The notes: a model not told the origin generated them from the letters alone. DNA of 7,207 bases from an uncultured Clostridia bacterium (GCA_946545105.1 CAMNMY010000041.1:1-7207), one strand, 5' to 3'. Shown: positions 1 through 6,324, counted from the stretch's first letter. A program made the numbers and translations.

Positions 1-11
1 TAGATGTTCAT
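1..11 (-). CDS. Possible start of a second gene overlapping the CHR gene's 3' end
   Basis: Only the first three codons would be inside the window (M-N-I, then TA of the next codon). The case rests on a strong Shine-Dalgarno on the minus strand at 21-26, placed 9 nt before this ATG and in a different frame from the CHR gene. CHR proteins of the short type are commonly encoded by two adjacent genes, so a second CHR half is the natural guess. The reading is fragile: an ATG at 17-15 in the same frame is an alternative start with only 3 nt of spacing, and the fourth codon could be TAA or TAG. Confidence 0.3.
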
Positions 12-636
12 CTTCATTTTCCTCCTCTTTGTCATCTCTTTGTGTTTCATCAATCTTTGGCTGCTTTTTCTTTAGTTGATATTGTTGGATACAATATGTA
101 GCTAAGCCAACAACCGCTCCGATAAGAATTAAGAATATAGATGAGAAATTAATTGAGAAAATATCAATTAATATCATAACTACAATCGTTGTAAATATAA
201 TGATTAAAGGAAATGGCTTTTTTTCTGCTTTGATAAACAATTTAATTCCAGCAGCGATAATTAAAATTGAAACGCCAACTTTTATACCCTTAAAAGCATT
301 TGCAATAACAGTAATCTCTAATAGATTATTCAAGAAAAGAGAAATGATGAATATGATAATAAACGAAGGAAGTACAACTCCAAGCGTTGCAAATAGTGAA
401 CCTAAAAATCCTGCTACTTTATATCCGATGTAAGTAGCGGAGTTTATTGCTATTGGGCCTGGTGTTGATTCAGCAAGAGCAATACAGTTTAAAAATTCAT
501 CGTTTTCAATCCATTTTTTCTTAGTGATACATTCTTCTTCAATTAGCGCAATCATGGCATATCCACCACCGAAAGTGAATAAACCTATTTTAAAAAATGT
601 TAGAAATAATTTTAGCGCCTTCTTGAAGTTTTCCAT
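1..636 (-). CDS. chrA: Chromate transporter (CHR/ChrA family) domain protein, 3' end outside window
   Basis: Membrane transporter of the CHR family, whose characterised members export chromate as an anion; the real substrate in this organism is unknown. Reading leftward from ATG at 636, 212 codons are open with no stop before the window edge. The N-terminus carries the family signature: a KLFLTFFKIG stretch followed by FGGGYAM (residues 22-28), then a TPGPIAINSATYIGY segment (58-72) that holds the second conserved motif. Hydrophobic segments follow at about 73-110, 117-131, 143-160 and 165-182, and the protein turns strongly charged and acidic at 186-212. This fits a single-domain CHR protein of about 200 residues that ends just past the edge. 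No good Shine-Dalgarno precedes the start, but a near-consensus promoter sits so close that the transcript may be leaderless. The next Met lies inside the FGGGYAM motif, so the chosen start is secure apart from a GTG one codon upstream. It is divergent from the methionine genes with no obvious functional link. Confidence 0.88.
   Translation of the reverse strand, partial: MENFKKALKLFLTFFKIGLFTFGGGYAMIALIEEECITKKKWIENDEFLNCIALAESTPGPIAINSATYIGYKVAGFLGSLFATLGVVLPSFIIIFIISLFLNNLLEITVIANAFKGIKVGVSILIIAAGIKLFIKAEKKPFPLIIIFTTIVVMILIDIFSINFSSIFLILIGAVVGLATYCIQQYQLKKKQPKIDETQRDDKEEENEDEHL
21..29 (-). promoter_or_regulatory. Strong ribosome binding site inside the CHR gene's 3' end
   Basis: The minus strand reads AAGAGGAGG here, an almost full anti-16S match in a stretch that also codes Lys-Glu-Glu-Glu of the CHR protein's acidic tail. 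It is 9 nt from an ATG in another frame at position 11. Because GAG/GAA-rich coding can make such a sequence by chance, it only counts if an open frame continues past the window edge. Confidence 0.4.
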
Positions 637-644
637 CACTTGCT

Positions 645-673
645 ATTATATAAGCGTGTGCGAATAAAGTCAA
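645..673 (-). promoter_or_regulatory. Near-consensus sigma-A promoter for the CHR gene
   Basis: On the minus strand, a -35 TTGACT (673-668) and a perfect -10 TATAAT (650-645) are separated by 17 nt. Only 8 nt lie between the -10 and the ATG at 636, so the predicted transcription start falls about at 639-636. That leaves essentially no 5' leader and no room for a Shine-Dalgarno. This is the best promoter in the window by sequence. Confidence 0.8.
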
Positions 674-716
674 AAATATATTTTTTCTAAATATTTATGC
701 ATATGTGCGTGTATTA

Positions 717-725
717 TGCTACAAT
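717..725 (+). promoter_or_regulatory. Probable extended -10 promoter of the metF operon
   Basis: TGC followed by TACAAT matches an extended -10 element (TGn plus a hexamer one base from TATAAT). No good -35 is visible; TTATGC at 695-700 (19-nt spacing) is the nearest weak candidate. The start would be near 732, giving a leader of about 14 nt that just includes the ribosome binding site. TATTAT at 712-717 is an alternative -10, again with no convincing -35. Such a short leader excludes a SAM or cobalamin riboswitch upstream of metF. Confidence 0.5.
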
Positions 726-733
726 AATTGCAA

Positions 734-740
734 AGTGAGG
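734..740 (+). promoter_or_regulatory. Ribosome binding site that sets the metF start
   Basis: AGTGAGG lies 5 nt before the ATG at 746. It decides between that ATG and an in-frame TTG at 728, which lies upstream of this site and would have no Shine-Dalgarno of its own. Confidence 0.75.
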
Positions 741-745
741 CCGAT

Positions 746-1633
746 ATGCAAATTTCTAAACTATTTAAAGAGAAAAAACTAGTATATTCATTTGAAATAA
801 TCCCACCAAAGATTGATTCGGATATTTCTGTTATTTATAAAACATTAGATGGATTAAAGGATATTAACCCAGATTATTTGTCTGTTACATATTCAGCAGG
901 TGGTGGATCTAACAATTCTAGATCTATTGAAATTGCATCATTAGTTAAAAACAAATATAACATTGAAGCATTGGCTCACTTAACATGTATCAATTCTACA
1001 AAAGAGGAAACATTAAATGTTATAAAGCAATTAAAGAGTGCTGGAATTGAAAACATTTTGGCATTGCGTGGCGATAGAGTACCAGGCAAAGAGTGCACAG
1101 ATTTTAGATATGCTTCAGATTTGGTGAATTTTATTAAATCATCAGGAATGGATTTTGATATAGCAGGTGCATGTTATCCAGAAGGCCATCCAGAATCTAC
1201 AACATTAGATGAAGATATTGATAATTTAAAGAGAAAGGTTGATTCAGGCATTACTCATTTAAATACTCAATTATTCTTTGATAATGAAGATTTCTATAGA
1301 TTTATAGACAAAGTTAGAGCAGCCGGAATCAATGTTCCAATTCAAGCCGGTATTATGCCAGTTGTTAAGCAAAACACAATTACAAGAACAATTGCAATGA
1401 CAGGCGTTAAAGTTCCTTCTAAATTATCCAGAGTTATCGCAAGATTTGCAGATAACCCAGATGGATTAGTAGAAGCTGGAACATTATATGCTGTAGATCA
1501 AATTGCAGATATTGCAAATTCTGGCGCATGCCAAGGTATACACGTTTACATTATGAATAATGCTCAAATTGCAGCAAAGATTACAAATGATGTAAAGAGC
1601 CTAATTGATGGAATTAATAATAGAAAATGGTAA
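746..1633 (+). CDS. metF: Methylenetetrahydrofolate reductase
   Basis: Cytoplasmic flavoenzyme of 295 residues that reduces 5,10-methylene-tetrahydrofolate to 5-methyl-tetrahydrofolate, the methyl donor for the methionine synthase encoded two genes downstream. Family motifs appear in order: FEIIPP (16-21) with Glu17 matching the catalytic Glu of E. coli MetF; DYLSVTYSAGG (43-53); LAHLTC (76-81); LALRGD (105-110), whose Asp110 matches the flavin-contacting Asp; GACYPEGHPES (141-151); TQLFFDN (174-180) with the substrate-binding Gln175; and PIQAGIMPV (198-206). The length is normal for bacterial MetF, with no C-terminal regulatory domain as in eukaryotes. The ATG at 746 is preferred to an upstream TTG because of the ribosome binding site. 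The stop overlaps the next gene by 7 nt. Clostridial relatives of MetF sometimes work with a MetV partner or use ferredoxin-linked electron donors; no such partner gene is visible, so the electron donor cannot be assigned. Confidence 0.96.
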   Translation: MQISKLFKEKKLVYSFEIIPPKIDSDISVIYKTLDGLKDINPDYLSVTYSAGGGSNNSRSIEIASLVKNKYNIEALAHLTCINSTKEETLNVIKQLKSAGIENILALRGDRVPGKECTDFRYASDLVNFIKSSGMDFDIAGACYPEGHPESTTLDEDIDNLKRKVDSGITHLNTQLFFDNEDFYRFIDKVRAAGINVPIQAGIMPVVKQNTITRTIAMTGVKVPSKLSRVIARFADNPDGLVEAGTLYAVDQIADIANSGACQGIHVYIMNNAQIAAKITNDVKSLIDGINNRKW

Positions 1634-2184
1634 TAGATAAGCAAGAACTACTTTCATATCTTGGGTATAGAGGACAAGCCATATCTCAAGAATTAGATAT
1701 AAAAATCAATTATGTAATTGAGATTTGCAAAAAATTGGCAAGGCCAATGAATGTAGTTAAGCGCTTTAAGGTAAACAGAGAAACAAAACAAGTTGAAGGA
1801 ACAACGCTAATACTTCCTGGCGAAGATATATGGAAACATATAGAAGGTTGTAGTGAAGTATATTTGCTTTGTGGAACCATAGGTTTTGGACCAGAAAGAG
1901 AAATAAACAAGTTAATGGTTAGCGACAGAACGCTTGCAATAATTTTAGATGCGGCAGCAACTTGTGCAATAGAATCGTCTTTAGATGAATTAGAACTATC
2001 TTTAGATGGAAACAAAACTACAAGATATTCATGTGGGTATGGAGATTTGCCAATCCAAACGCAAAAGCAAATTTGCCAAGTGTTAGATACTCAAAGAAAA
2101 ATAGGTGTATTTGTAAATGAATCATTTATGATGTCACCACAAAAATCAGTAACAGCGATAATAGGAATAAAGGATGAACTTTAG
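1627..2184 (+). CDS. Stand-alone methionine synthase activation (reactivation) domain protein
   Basis: A 185-residue protein matching the C-terminal S-adenosylmethionine-binding activation domain of cobalamin-dependent methionine synthase. In E. coli that domain lets flavodoxin-reduced cob(II)alamin be remethylated by SAM. Visible signatures are LGYRGQ (12-17), the central GFGPEREINKLMVSDRTLAIILDAAATCAIES block (86-117), RYSCGYGD (133-140), which holds the R-x-x-x-G-Y SAM-binding motif, and SFMMSPQKSVTAIIGI (166-181) near the end. The neighbouring MetH lacks exactly this domain, so the two products should work as one enzyme; Thermotoga has a comparable split (TM0268/TM0269). The gene overlaps metF by 7 nt and metH by 11 nt. 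The nearest purine-rich element (GGA at 1610-1612) is 14 nt from the start, too far for normal use, so translation probably depends on ribosomes finishing metF. The Cys in RYSCGY sits where I would expect Pro in most relatives. Confidence 0.9.
   Translation: MVIDKQELLSYLGYRGQAISQELDIKINYVIEICKKLARPMNVVKRFKVNRETKQVEGTTLILPGEDIWKHIEGCSEVYLLCGTIGFGPEREINKLMVSDRTLAIILDAAATCAIESSLDELELSLDGNKTTRYSCGYGDLPIQTQKQICQVLDTQRKIGVFVNESFMMSPQKSVTAIIGIKDEL
2163..2166 (+). promoter_or_regulatory. Ribosome binding site for metH within the preceding gene
   Basis: AGGA lies 7 nt before the metH ATG at 2174, inside the last codons of the activation gene. With the 11-nt overlap this supports both independent entry and coupled translation. 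Confidence 0.5.
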
Positions 2185-4516
2185 AGAAAAACTAAAAACA
2201 GGATTTATCGTACTTGATGGTGCATTCGGAACTCAACTTCAAAAACACGGGTTGAAAGGCGGCGAATTGCCTGAAAGATTAAATTATTTGAATCCAGAAT
2301 TGATTCAAGCTATTCATAGAGATTATGTGAATGCTGGTTCAGATGTGTTAACAACAAATACATTTGGTGCTAATAGAAAGAAGATGGGTTCATCTGAAGA
2401 AGTAAAGAAAGTAATCCTATCTGCTGTAGATAATGCAAGAAAAGCTTCAAATGGAAGATTTGTATTTTTAGATATAGGACCTATTGGAGAATTGATTGAA
2501 CCAATGGGATCTTTAACATTTGATGAAGCATACGATATTTTTAAAGAACAAGTTTTAATAGCAAAAGATTTAGTTGATGGTTTCATTGTAGAGACAATGT
2601 CAGACTTATATGAAACAAAGGCTGCAGTAATGGCGATAAAAGAAACTGTTGATTTGCCTGTTTTGTGTTCAATGACATTTATGCAAGATGGAAGAACATT
2701 TACAGGAACTGCAGTAGATAGCTTTGGCTTAACAATATCTCCATTTGCAGATGTCCTTGGAATCAACTGTTCTTTGGGACCTAAGCAAATCTTGCCAATA
2801 ATGAAAGAACTTGCAAAATGGACAGCAAAACCACTATTTATACAAGCAAACGCTGGTATTCCAGATGCAAATATGAATTTCCCTGTTAAAGAGGATGAAT
2901 TCAAAAAGTATTATCAAAAATACATTGAAGCAGGAGTAAGTGTATTAGGTGGTTGCTGTGGAACAGCTCCATCATATATTGAAAAAGTAAAAGAATTAAC
3001 ACTTGAAAATACATTTAAGCCAAGAGAGGTTATAGTTCCAAAAGCAGTATGCTCAGCAAGTAATACAGTAGTTATTGACGATGTTAGAGTAATTGGAGAA
3101 AGAATTAATCCAACAGGCAAGAAATTGATGAAGCAAGCATTAATCGATGGCAACTTCGATTATGTGTCTTCACAAGCTTTAGAACAAGTTGAAGCAGGTG
3201 CACACATCCTAGATGTCAATGCGGGACTTCCAGAGATAGATGAAAAAGCAACACTTCAAAAGATGGTTAAAGTTGTTCAAAGTGTTGTTAATACGCCACT
3301 TCAAATTGACTGCGGTAAGGCTGATGCTATAGAAAATGCTTTAAGATATGTAAATGGTAGAGCAATTGTAAATTCAGTTAATGGTGAAGACAAAGTCTTA
3401 GATGCAATATTGCCTATAGTTAAAAAATATGGTGCTATGGTCGTTGGATTAGTTGTTGATGAAAAAGGCTTACCAAAAACTGTAGAAGAAAGAATTAAGA
3501 TTGCAGAGAAGATTATTAATCGTGCTAAGTTCTATGGCATTGACGAAAGAGATATTATTATTGACTGTTTGACGCTAACAGTGTCAGTTGAAAAGGATCA
3601 AGCGAAAAATACACTTGAGGCAATCGCAAAAATAAAGAGCATGTATCCAGTAAATGCAACGCTTGGCGTTTCAAATATTTCATTTGGCCTTCCAAATAGA
3701 GGTGTAGTTAATACAGCATTCTTACAAACAGCTATAGCTTATGGATTAGATTTGCCAATTATTAATCCAAATATCAAATCTAATATGGATGCAATTGCAT
3801 CATATAAAGAAAACACTTTAACTAGAGAAATGTACTTTGACGCATTTATGGATGCTGTTGAAAATAACATTAACATAGTTCCAAAAGAAGAAGTAAAAGA
3901 AACACAAACTATGGACATTTTCTATTGCATAAAAAGAGGCCTTCCACAAGCTAAAGATGCATGCAAAGAATTGTTAAAAAATAATGATCCAATTGCTATC
4001 ATAAATGACTATCTAATCCCAGCTTTAAATATAGTTGGAGATGAGTACGAAAAGGGAATTTTATTCCTTCCTCAATTGATAGCTGCAGCAGAGTCAGCAA
4101 AGCTATGTTTTAATGAAATTAAAAAAGTAATGCCACAAAGTGCTGACGCAAAAGGTAAAATTATCATTGCAACAGTCAAAGGTGACATCCACGATATTGG
4201 CAAAAATATTGTTAAAACTGTGCTTGAAAATTATGGTTATAATGTTATTGATTTGGGTAAAAATGTACCACCTCAAGACATTGTTGATGCAACAATAAAA
4301 AACGGTGCAAAATTGGTTGGATTAAGTGCATTAATGACTACGACCGTTGGTGCAATGGAAGAGACGATTAAACTTCTAAGAGAGAACAATGTTGATTGCA
4401 AAGTTATGGTTGGTGGAGCAGTTTTAAATGAGGATTACGCAAAGAAAATAGGCGCAGATTTCTACGGAAAAGATGCTAACCAAAGTGTTAAATTTGCTCA
4501 AAAAATTCTAGGTTAA
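2174..4516 (+). CDS. metH: Cobalamin-dependent methionine synthase without activation domain
   Basis: Cytoplasmic enzyme of 780 residues that moves the methyl group of methyl-tetrahydrofolate through cobalamin to homocysteine. Domains run in the usual order. The homocysteine-binding domain (about 1-280) has LDGAFGTQL near the start and the zinc ligands Cys199 (GINCS) and Cys261-Cys262 (GGCCG). The pterin-binding domain (about 300-560) opens with VIGERINPTGKK (306-317) and contains ILDVNAG (345-351). A helical cap follows at about 577-655. The cobalamin-binding domain (about 660-780) has D671-x-H673-x-x-G676, then 41 residues to SxL (718-720), then 26 to GG (747-748), exactly the family spacing. 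His673 is the expected lower cobalt ligand. E. coli MetH is 1227 residues; this one stops right after the cobalamin domain, and the missing domain is the adjacent upstream gene. No frameshift or decay is seen. Confidence 0.97.
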   Translation: MNFREKLKTGFIVLDGAFGTQLQKHGLKGGELPERLNYLNPELIQAIHRDYVNAGSDVLTTNTFGANRKKMGSSEEVKKVILSAVDNARKASNGRFVFLDIGPIGELIEPMGSLTFDEAYDIFKEQVLIAKDLVDGFIVETMSDLYETKAAVMAIKETVDLPVLCSMTFMQDGRTFTGTAVDSFGLTISPFADVLGINCSLGPKQILPIMKELAKWTAKPLFIQANAGIPDANMNFPVKEDEFKKYYQKYIEAGVSVLGGCCGTAPSYIEKVKELTLENTFKPREVIVPKAVCSASNTVVIDDVRVIGERINPTGKKLMKQALIDGNFDYVSSQALEQVEAGAHILDVNAGLPEIDEKATLQKMVKVVQSVVNTPLQIDCGKADAIENALRYVNGRAIVNSVNGEDKVLDAILPIVKKYGAMVVGLVVDEKGLPKTVEERIKIAEKIINRAKFYGIDERDIIIDCLTLTVSVEKDQAKNTLEAIAKIKSMYPVNATLGVSNISFGLPNRGVVNTAFLQTAIAYGLDLPIINPNIKSNMDAIASYKENTLTREMYFDAFMDAVENNINIVPKEEVKETQTMDIFYCIKRGLPQAKDACKELLKNNDPIAIINDYLIPALNIVGDEYEKGILFLPQLIAAAESAKLCFNEIKKVMPQSADAKGKIIIATVKGDIHDIGKNIVKTVLENYGYNVIDLGKNVPPQDIVDATIKNGAKLVGLSALMTTTVGAMEETIKLLRENNVDCKVMVGGAVLNEDYAKKIGADFYGKDANQSVKFAQKILG

Positions 4517-4541
4517 ACAGTAAATTTTTAAAGATTTTTTG

Positions 4542-4572
4542 ATGGAGCTATTTTTAGCTCCATTGTTTTTTT
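4542..4572 (+). terminator. Intrinsic terminator of the metF-metH operon
   Basis: A perfect 9-bp stem (4542-4550 with 4555-4563) encloses a four-T loop and is followed by TG and a run of seven T. It starts 26 nt after the metH stop. The opposite strand has A-rich rather than T-rich sequence after the hairpin on its left side, so it should act mainly in the plus direction. It separates the methionine operon from the Lrp-led operon. Confidence 0.9.
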
Positions 4573-4580
4573 ATCTTGCA

Positions 4581-4610
4581 TATACATATTTATTGCGTTA
4601 TTATTATAAT
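4581..4610 (+). promoter_or_regulatory. Promoter of the Lrp-aminotransferase-iorA operon
   Basis: A perfect -10 TATAAT at 4605-4610 is preceded at 18 nt by TATACA (4581-4586), a four-of-six match to the -35. The predicted start is near 4617, leaving a leader of about 20 nt that contains the AGGAGG. The region is extremely AT-rich, so other -10 placements, such as TATATT at 4614-4619, cannot be excluded. Confidence 0.6.
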
Positions 4611-4616
4611 ATTATA
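4605..4616 (+). repeat. 12-bp perfect palindrome on the -10 element, possible operator
   Basis: TATAATATTATA is its own reverse complement and covers the -10 hexamer and the spacer to the predicted start. Lrp/AsnC proteins bind AT-rich palindromes and often repress their own gene, so an autoregulatory site is plausible. In sequence this AT-rich, a 12-bp palindrome could also be chance. Confidence 0.3.
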
Positions 4617-4622
4617 TATTTT

Positions 4623-4628
4623 AGGAGG
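4623..4628 (+). promoter_or_regulatory. Strong ribosome binding site that sets the Lrp start
   Basis: A perfect AGGAGG sits 7 nt before the ATG at 4636. It rules out the in-frame TTG at 4576, which would add a hydrophobic isoleucine-rich tail not expected for this family and would lie upstream of the predicted promoter -10. Confidence 0.85.
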
Positions 4629-4635
4629 CACACTC

Positions 4636-5127
4636 ATGGATAAGTTACAAAAGAAGGTCTTAGATTTATTACAAGAAGATGCTAGATATACAGCAAAGAA
4701 GATTGCCGTATTACTTGGCAAGGATGAAGCGGAAATTGAAAAGGCGATTAAAGCGTTAGAGGCGCAAGGTATCATCGTTAAGTATTCTGCTGTTGTAAAT
4801 ACTGAAAAGACTGGAGAAGATTTCGTAGATGCATTAATCGAAATTAAAGTAACTCCACAAGCAAGATCAGGTTATGATGCAATTGCTGAACAAATCATTA
4901 GCTTCGACGAAGTTAAGGATGTGTACTTAATGAGCGGTGCTTATGACATTATGGTTACAATCGAAGCAAGAACAATTAGAGATATTGCTTTGTTTGTTTC
5001 TGACAAATTGAGTGTTATCGATGGAGTTGTTGGAGCTGCTACTCACTTCATCTTAAAGAAATACAAAGAAAGCGGTGTTGATTTACAACCTCAAGAAAAT
5101 AACAAAAGGATAATGATGCACGAATAA
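4636..5127 (+). CDS. Lrp/AsnC family transcriptional regulator
   Basis: A 163-residue DNA-binding protein of the feast/famine (Lrp/AsnC) type. Residues 1-50 form the helix-turn-helix domain, starting MDKLQKKVLDLLQEDARYTA and ending in GIIVKYSAVVN, where the family usually has a strand leading to the linker. Residues about 65-145 are the ligand-binding RAM domain, with the glycine/aspartate turn in YLMSGAYDIMV (97-107) in the position where family members contact amino-acid effectors. A polar tail of about 18 residues follows (146-163). The family binds amino acids and usually acts as dimers to octamers on AT-rich operators. It is first in an operon with an aminotransferase and iorA, so it probably controls them in response to an amino acid or oxo acid; which one cannot be read from sequence. 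Its stop overlaps the next start as TAATG. Confidence 0.93.
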   Translation: MDKLQKKVLDLLQEDARYTAKKIAVLLGKDEAEIEKAIKALEAQGIIVKYSAVVNTEKTGEDFVDALIEIKVTPQARSGYDAIAEQIISFDEVKDVYLMSGAYDIMVTIEARTIRDIALFVSDKLSVIDGVVGAATHFILKKYKESGVDLQPQENNKRIMMHE

Positions 5128-6311
5128 TGGATTATAGAAAATATTTAAGTAAGAATGCAGTGGATATCCCACCATCAGGAATAAGAAAATTCTTTGATAT
5201 TGTAGCTGAAAGACCAGATGCAATATCTCTTGGCGTGGGCGAACCAGACTTTGATACCCCATGGGCAAGCAGAGAAGCAGCAATTAAAAGCATTCAAAAA
5301 GGATACACTCAATATACTAGCAATTTTGGTATGCCAAAGTTGAGAGAGTTGATTAGCAAATATTACGATATTAGATATGGCATTAAATACAATCCAAAAG
5401 ATGAAATCTTATGTACAGTAGGAGCAAGCGAAGGTATTGATTTAGCTTTGCGTGCAATGCTTAATGCTGGAGAAGATGTTTTAATTCCAGATCCAGCATA
5501 TGTTTCATATAAGCCATGTGTTAACTTGATTGGTGGTAATGCAATATCTATTAAGTGTACAGAAAAAGACAATTTTAAATTGACTTTAGAAAATCTAAAG
5601 GCAGCATATACAGAAAAGACAAAGATCCTTATCTTGCCTTATCCAAATAACCCAACTGGCGCTATTATGGAAAGAGATGATCTAAAAGCAATCGTTGATT
5701 TTATCAAAGAAAAAGACATAATTGTAATTTCAGATGAGATTTATTCAGAACTTACATATACAGACGAAGGCCACGTTTCTATTGCATCATTTGATGGAAT
5801 GAAAGAAAGATGCGTAGTTATTAATGGTTTTTCAAAAGCATTTGCTATGACAGGTTGGAGATTGGGATACGCTCTTGCTCCAAAGGAAATCATCAATGTT
5901 ATGTATAGAATTCATCAATATGCAATTATGTGTTGTCCAACAGCATCTCAATATGCAGGTATTGCATCATTAGAGTTAAGCTTTGATGACAATTTCGCAA
6001 CGATTGAAGATATGCGACAAAAATACGATATTAGACGCAGATATTTAGTTGATGAATTTAATAAGATGGGACTTAAGTGCTTTGCTCCAAAAGGCGCATT
6101 CTATGTGTTCCCATGTGTTTCATCTACAGGAATGAATGGCGAAGAGTTTGCAAACAAACTATTTAGAGAAATGAATGTTGCTGTAGTTCCAGGTGGAGCA
6201 TTTGGCGAAAGTGGAAATAACTTTGTAAGAGTAAGCTATGCTTATAGTATGAAAAAACTTGAAACAGCCATCGGTTTAATAAAACAATTCGTAGAAAAAT
6301 ATACAAAATAG
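5127..6311 (+). CDS. PLP-dependent class I/II aminotransferase (aspartate/aromatic/alanine aminotransferase type)
   Basis: A 394-residue fold-type I transaminase of cytoplasmic aspartate-aminotransferase-like type. Key elements are ISLGVGEPDFDTP (33-45), GASEG (99-103) for the cofactor phosphate, NNPTG (174-178) with Asn175, SDEIY (202-206) with Asp203 and Tyr206 for the pyridine ring, the Schiff-base Lys237 in SKAFAMTGWRLGY (236-248) with phosphate-binding Arg245, and Arg368 in FVRVSYA for the substrate carboxylate. All catalytic residues are present and the length is typical. Substrate specificity is not readable from these motifs; the adjoining iorA suggests aromatic amino acids, giving the aryl-pyruvate substrate of that enzyme. 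Its ATG overlaps the regulator's stop by one base. The nearest Shine-Dalgarno-like AGGA (5107-5110) is 16 nt away, so translation is probably coupled to the upstream gene. Confidence 0.94.
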   Translation: MDYRKYLSKNAVDIPPSGIRKFFDIVAERPDAISLGVGEPDFDTPWASREAAIKSIQKGYTQYTSNFGMPKLRELISKYYDIRYGIKYNPKDEILCTVGASEGIDLALRAMLNAGEDVLIPDPAYVSYKPCVNLIGGNAISIKCTEKDNFKLTLENLKAAYTEKTKILILPYPNNPTGAIMERDDLKAIVDFIKEKDIIVISDEIYSELTYTDEGHVSIASFDGMKERCVVINGFSKAFAMTGWRLGYALAPKEIINVMYRIHQYAIMCCPTASQYAGIASLELSFDDNFATIEDMRQKYDIRRRYLVDEFNKMGLKCFAPKGAFYVFPCVSSTGMNGEEFANKLFREMNVAVVPGGAFGESGNNFVRVSYAYSMKKLETAIGLIKQFVEKYTK

Positions 6312-6314
6312 AGG
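6310..6314 (+). promoter_or_regulatory. Ribosome binding site of iorA
   Basis: AGAGG overlaps the aminotransferase TAG stop and is 10 nt from the iorA ATG, slightly long spacing. No promoter or terminator fits in the 13-nt gap, so iorA is co-transcribed with the aminotransferase. Confidence 0.5.
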
Positions 6315-6324
6315 ATATATAGAG

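Noticed and set aside
200..433. A 77-codon plus-strand frame opposite the CHR gene
   Set aside because: The minus strand encodes a continuous CHR domain with conserved motifs through this whole stretch, so the plus frame is a shadow.
728..745. TTG at 728 as the metF start, adding six residues
   Set aside because: It has no ribosome binding site and lies upstream of AGTGAGG (734-740), which is correctly spaced for the ATG at 746; it would also fall before the predicted transcript start.
2323..2904. A 193-codon open frame on the minus strand inside metH
   Set aside because: It is antisense to an intact, motif-rich MetH coding region; its translation shows no recognisable domain and no ribosome binding site was evident. 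The same holds for shorter minus-strand frames at 1710-2015, 2914-3153, 5083-5283 and 5363-5572.
4517..4541. T-rich stretch after metH as a separate terminator
   Set aside because: No stem can be drawn in it; the real hairpin with a T-tract is just downstream at 4542-4572.
4576..4635. TTG at 4576 as the Lrp start, adding a hydrophobic N-terminus that could look like a signal anchor
   Set aside because: A perfect AGGAGG precedes the ATG at 4636, the promoter -10 lies inside the proposed extension, and the family normally begins right at the helix-turn-helix domain.
746..6311. Possible UGA recoding, since none of the five complete genes ends in TGA
   Set aside because: Tryptophan is always TGG and no in-frame TGA occurs in any gene; five stops are too few to infer anything.
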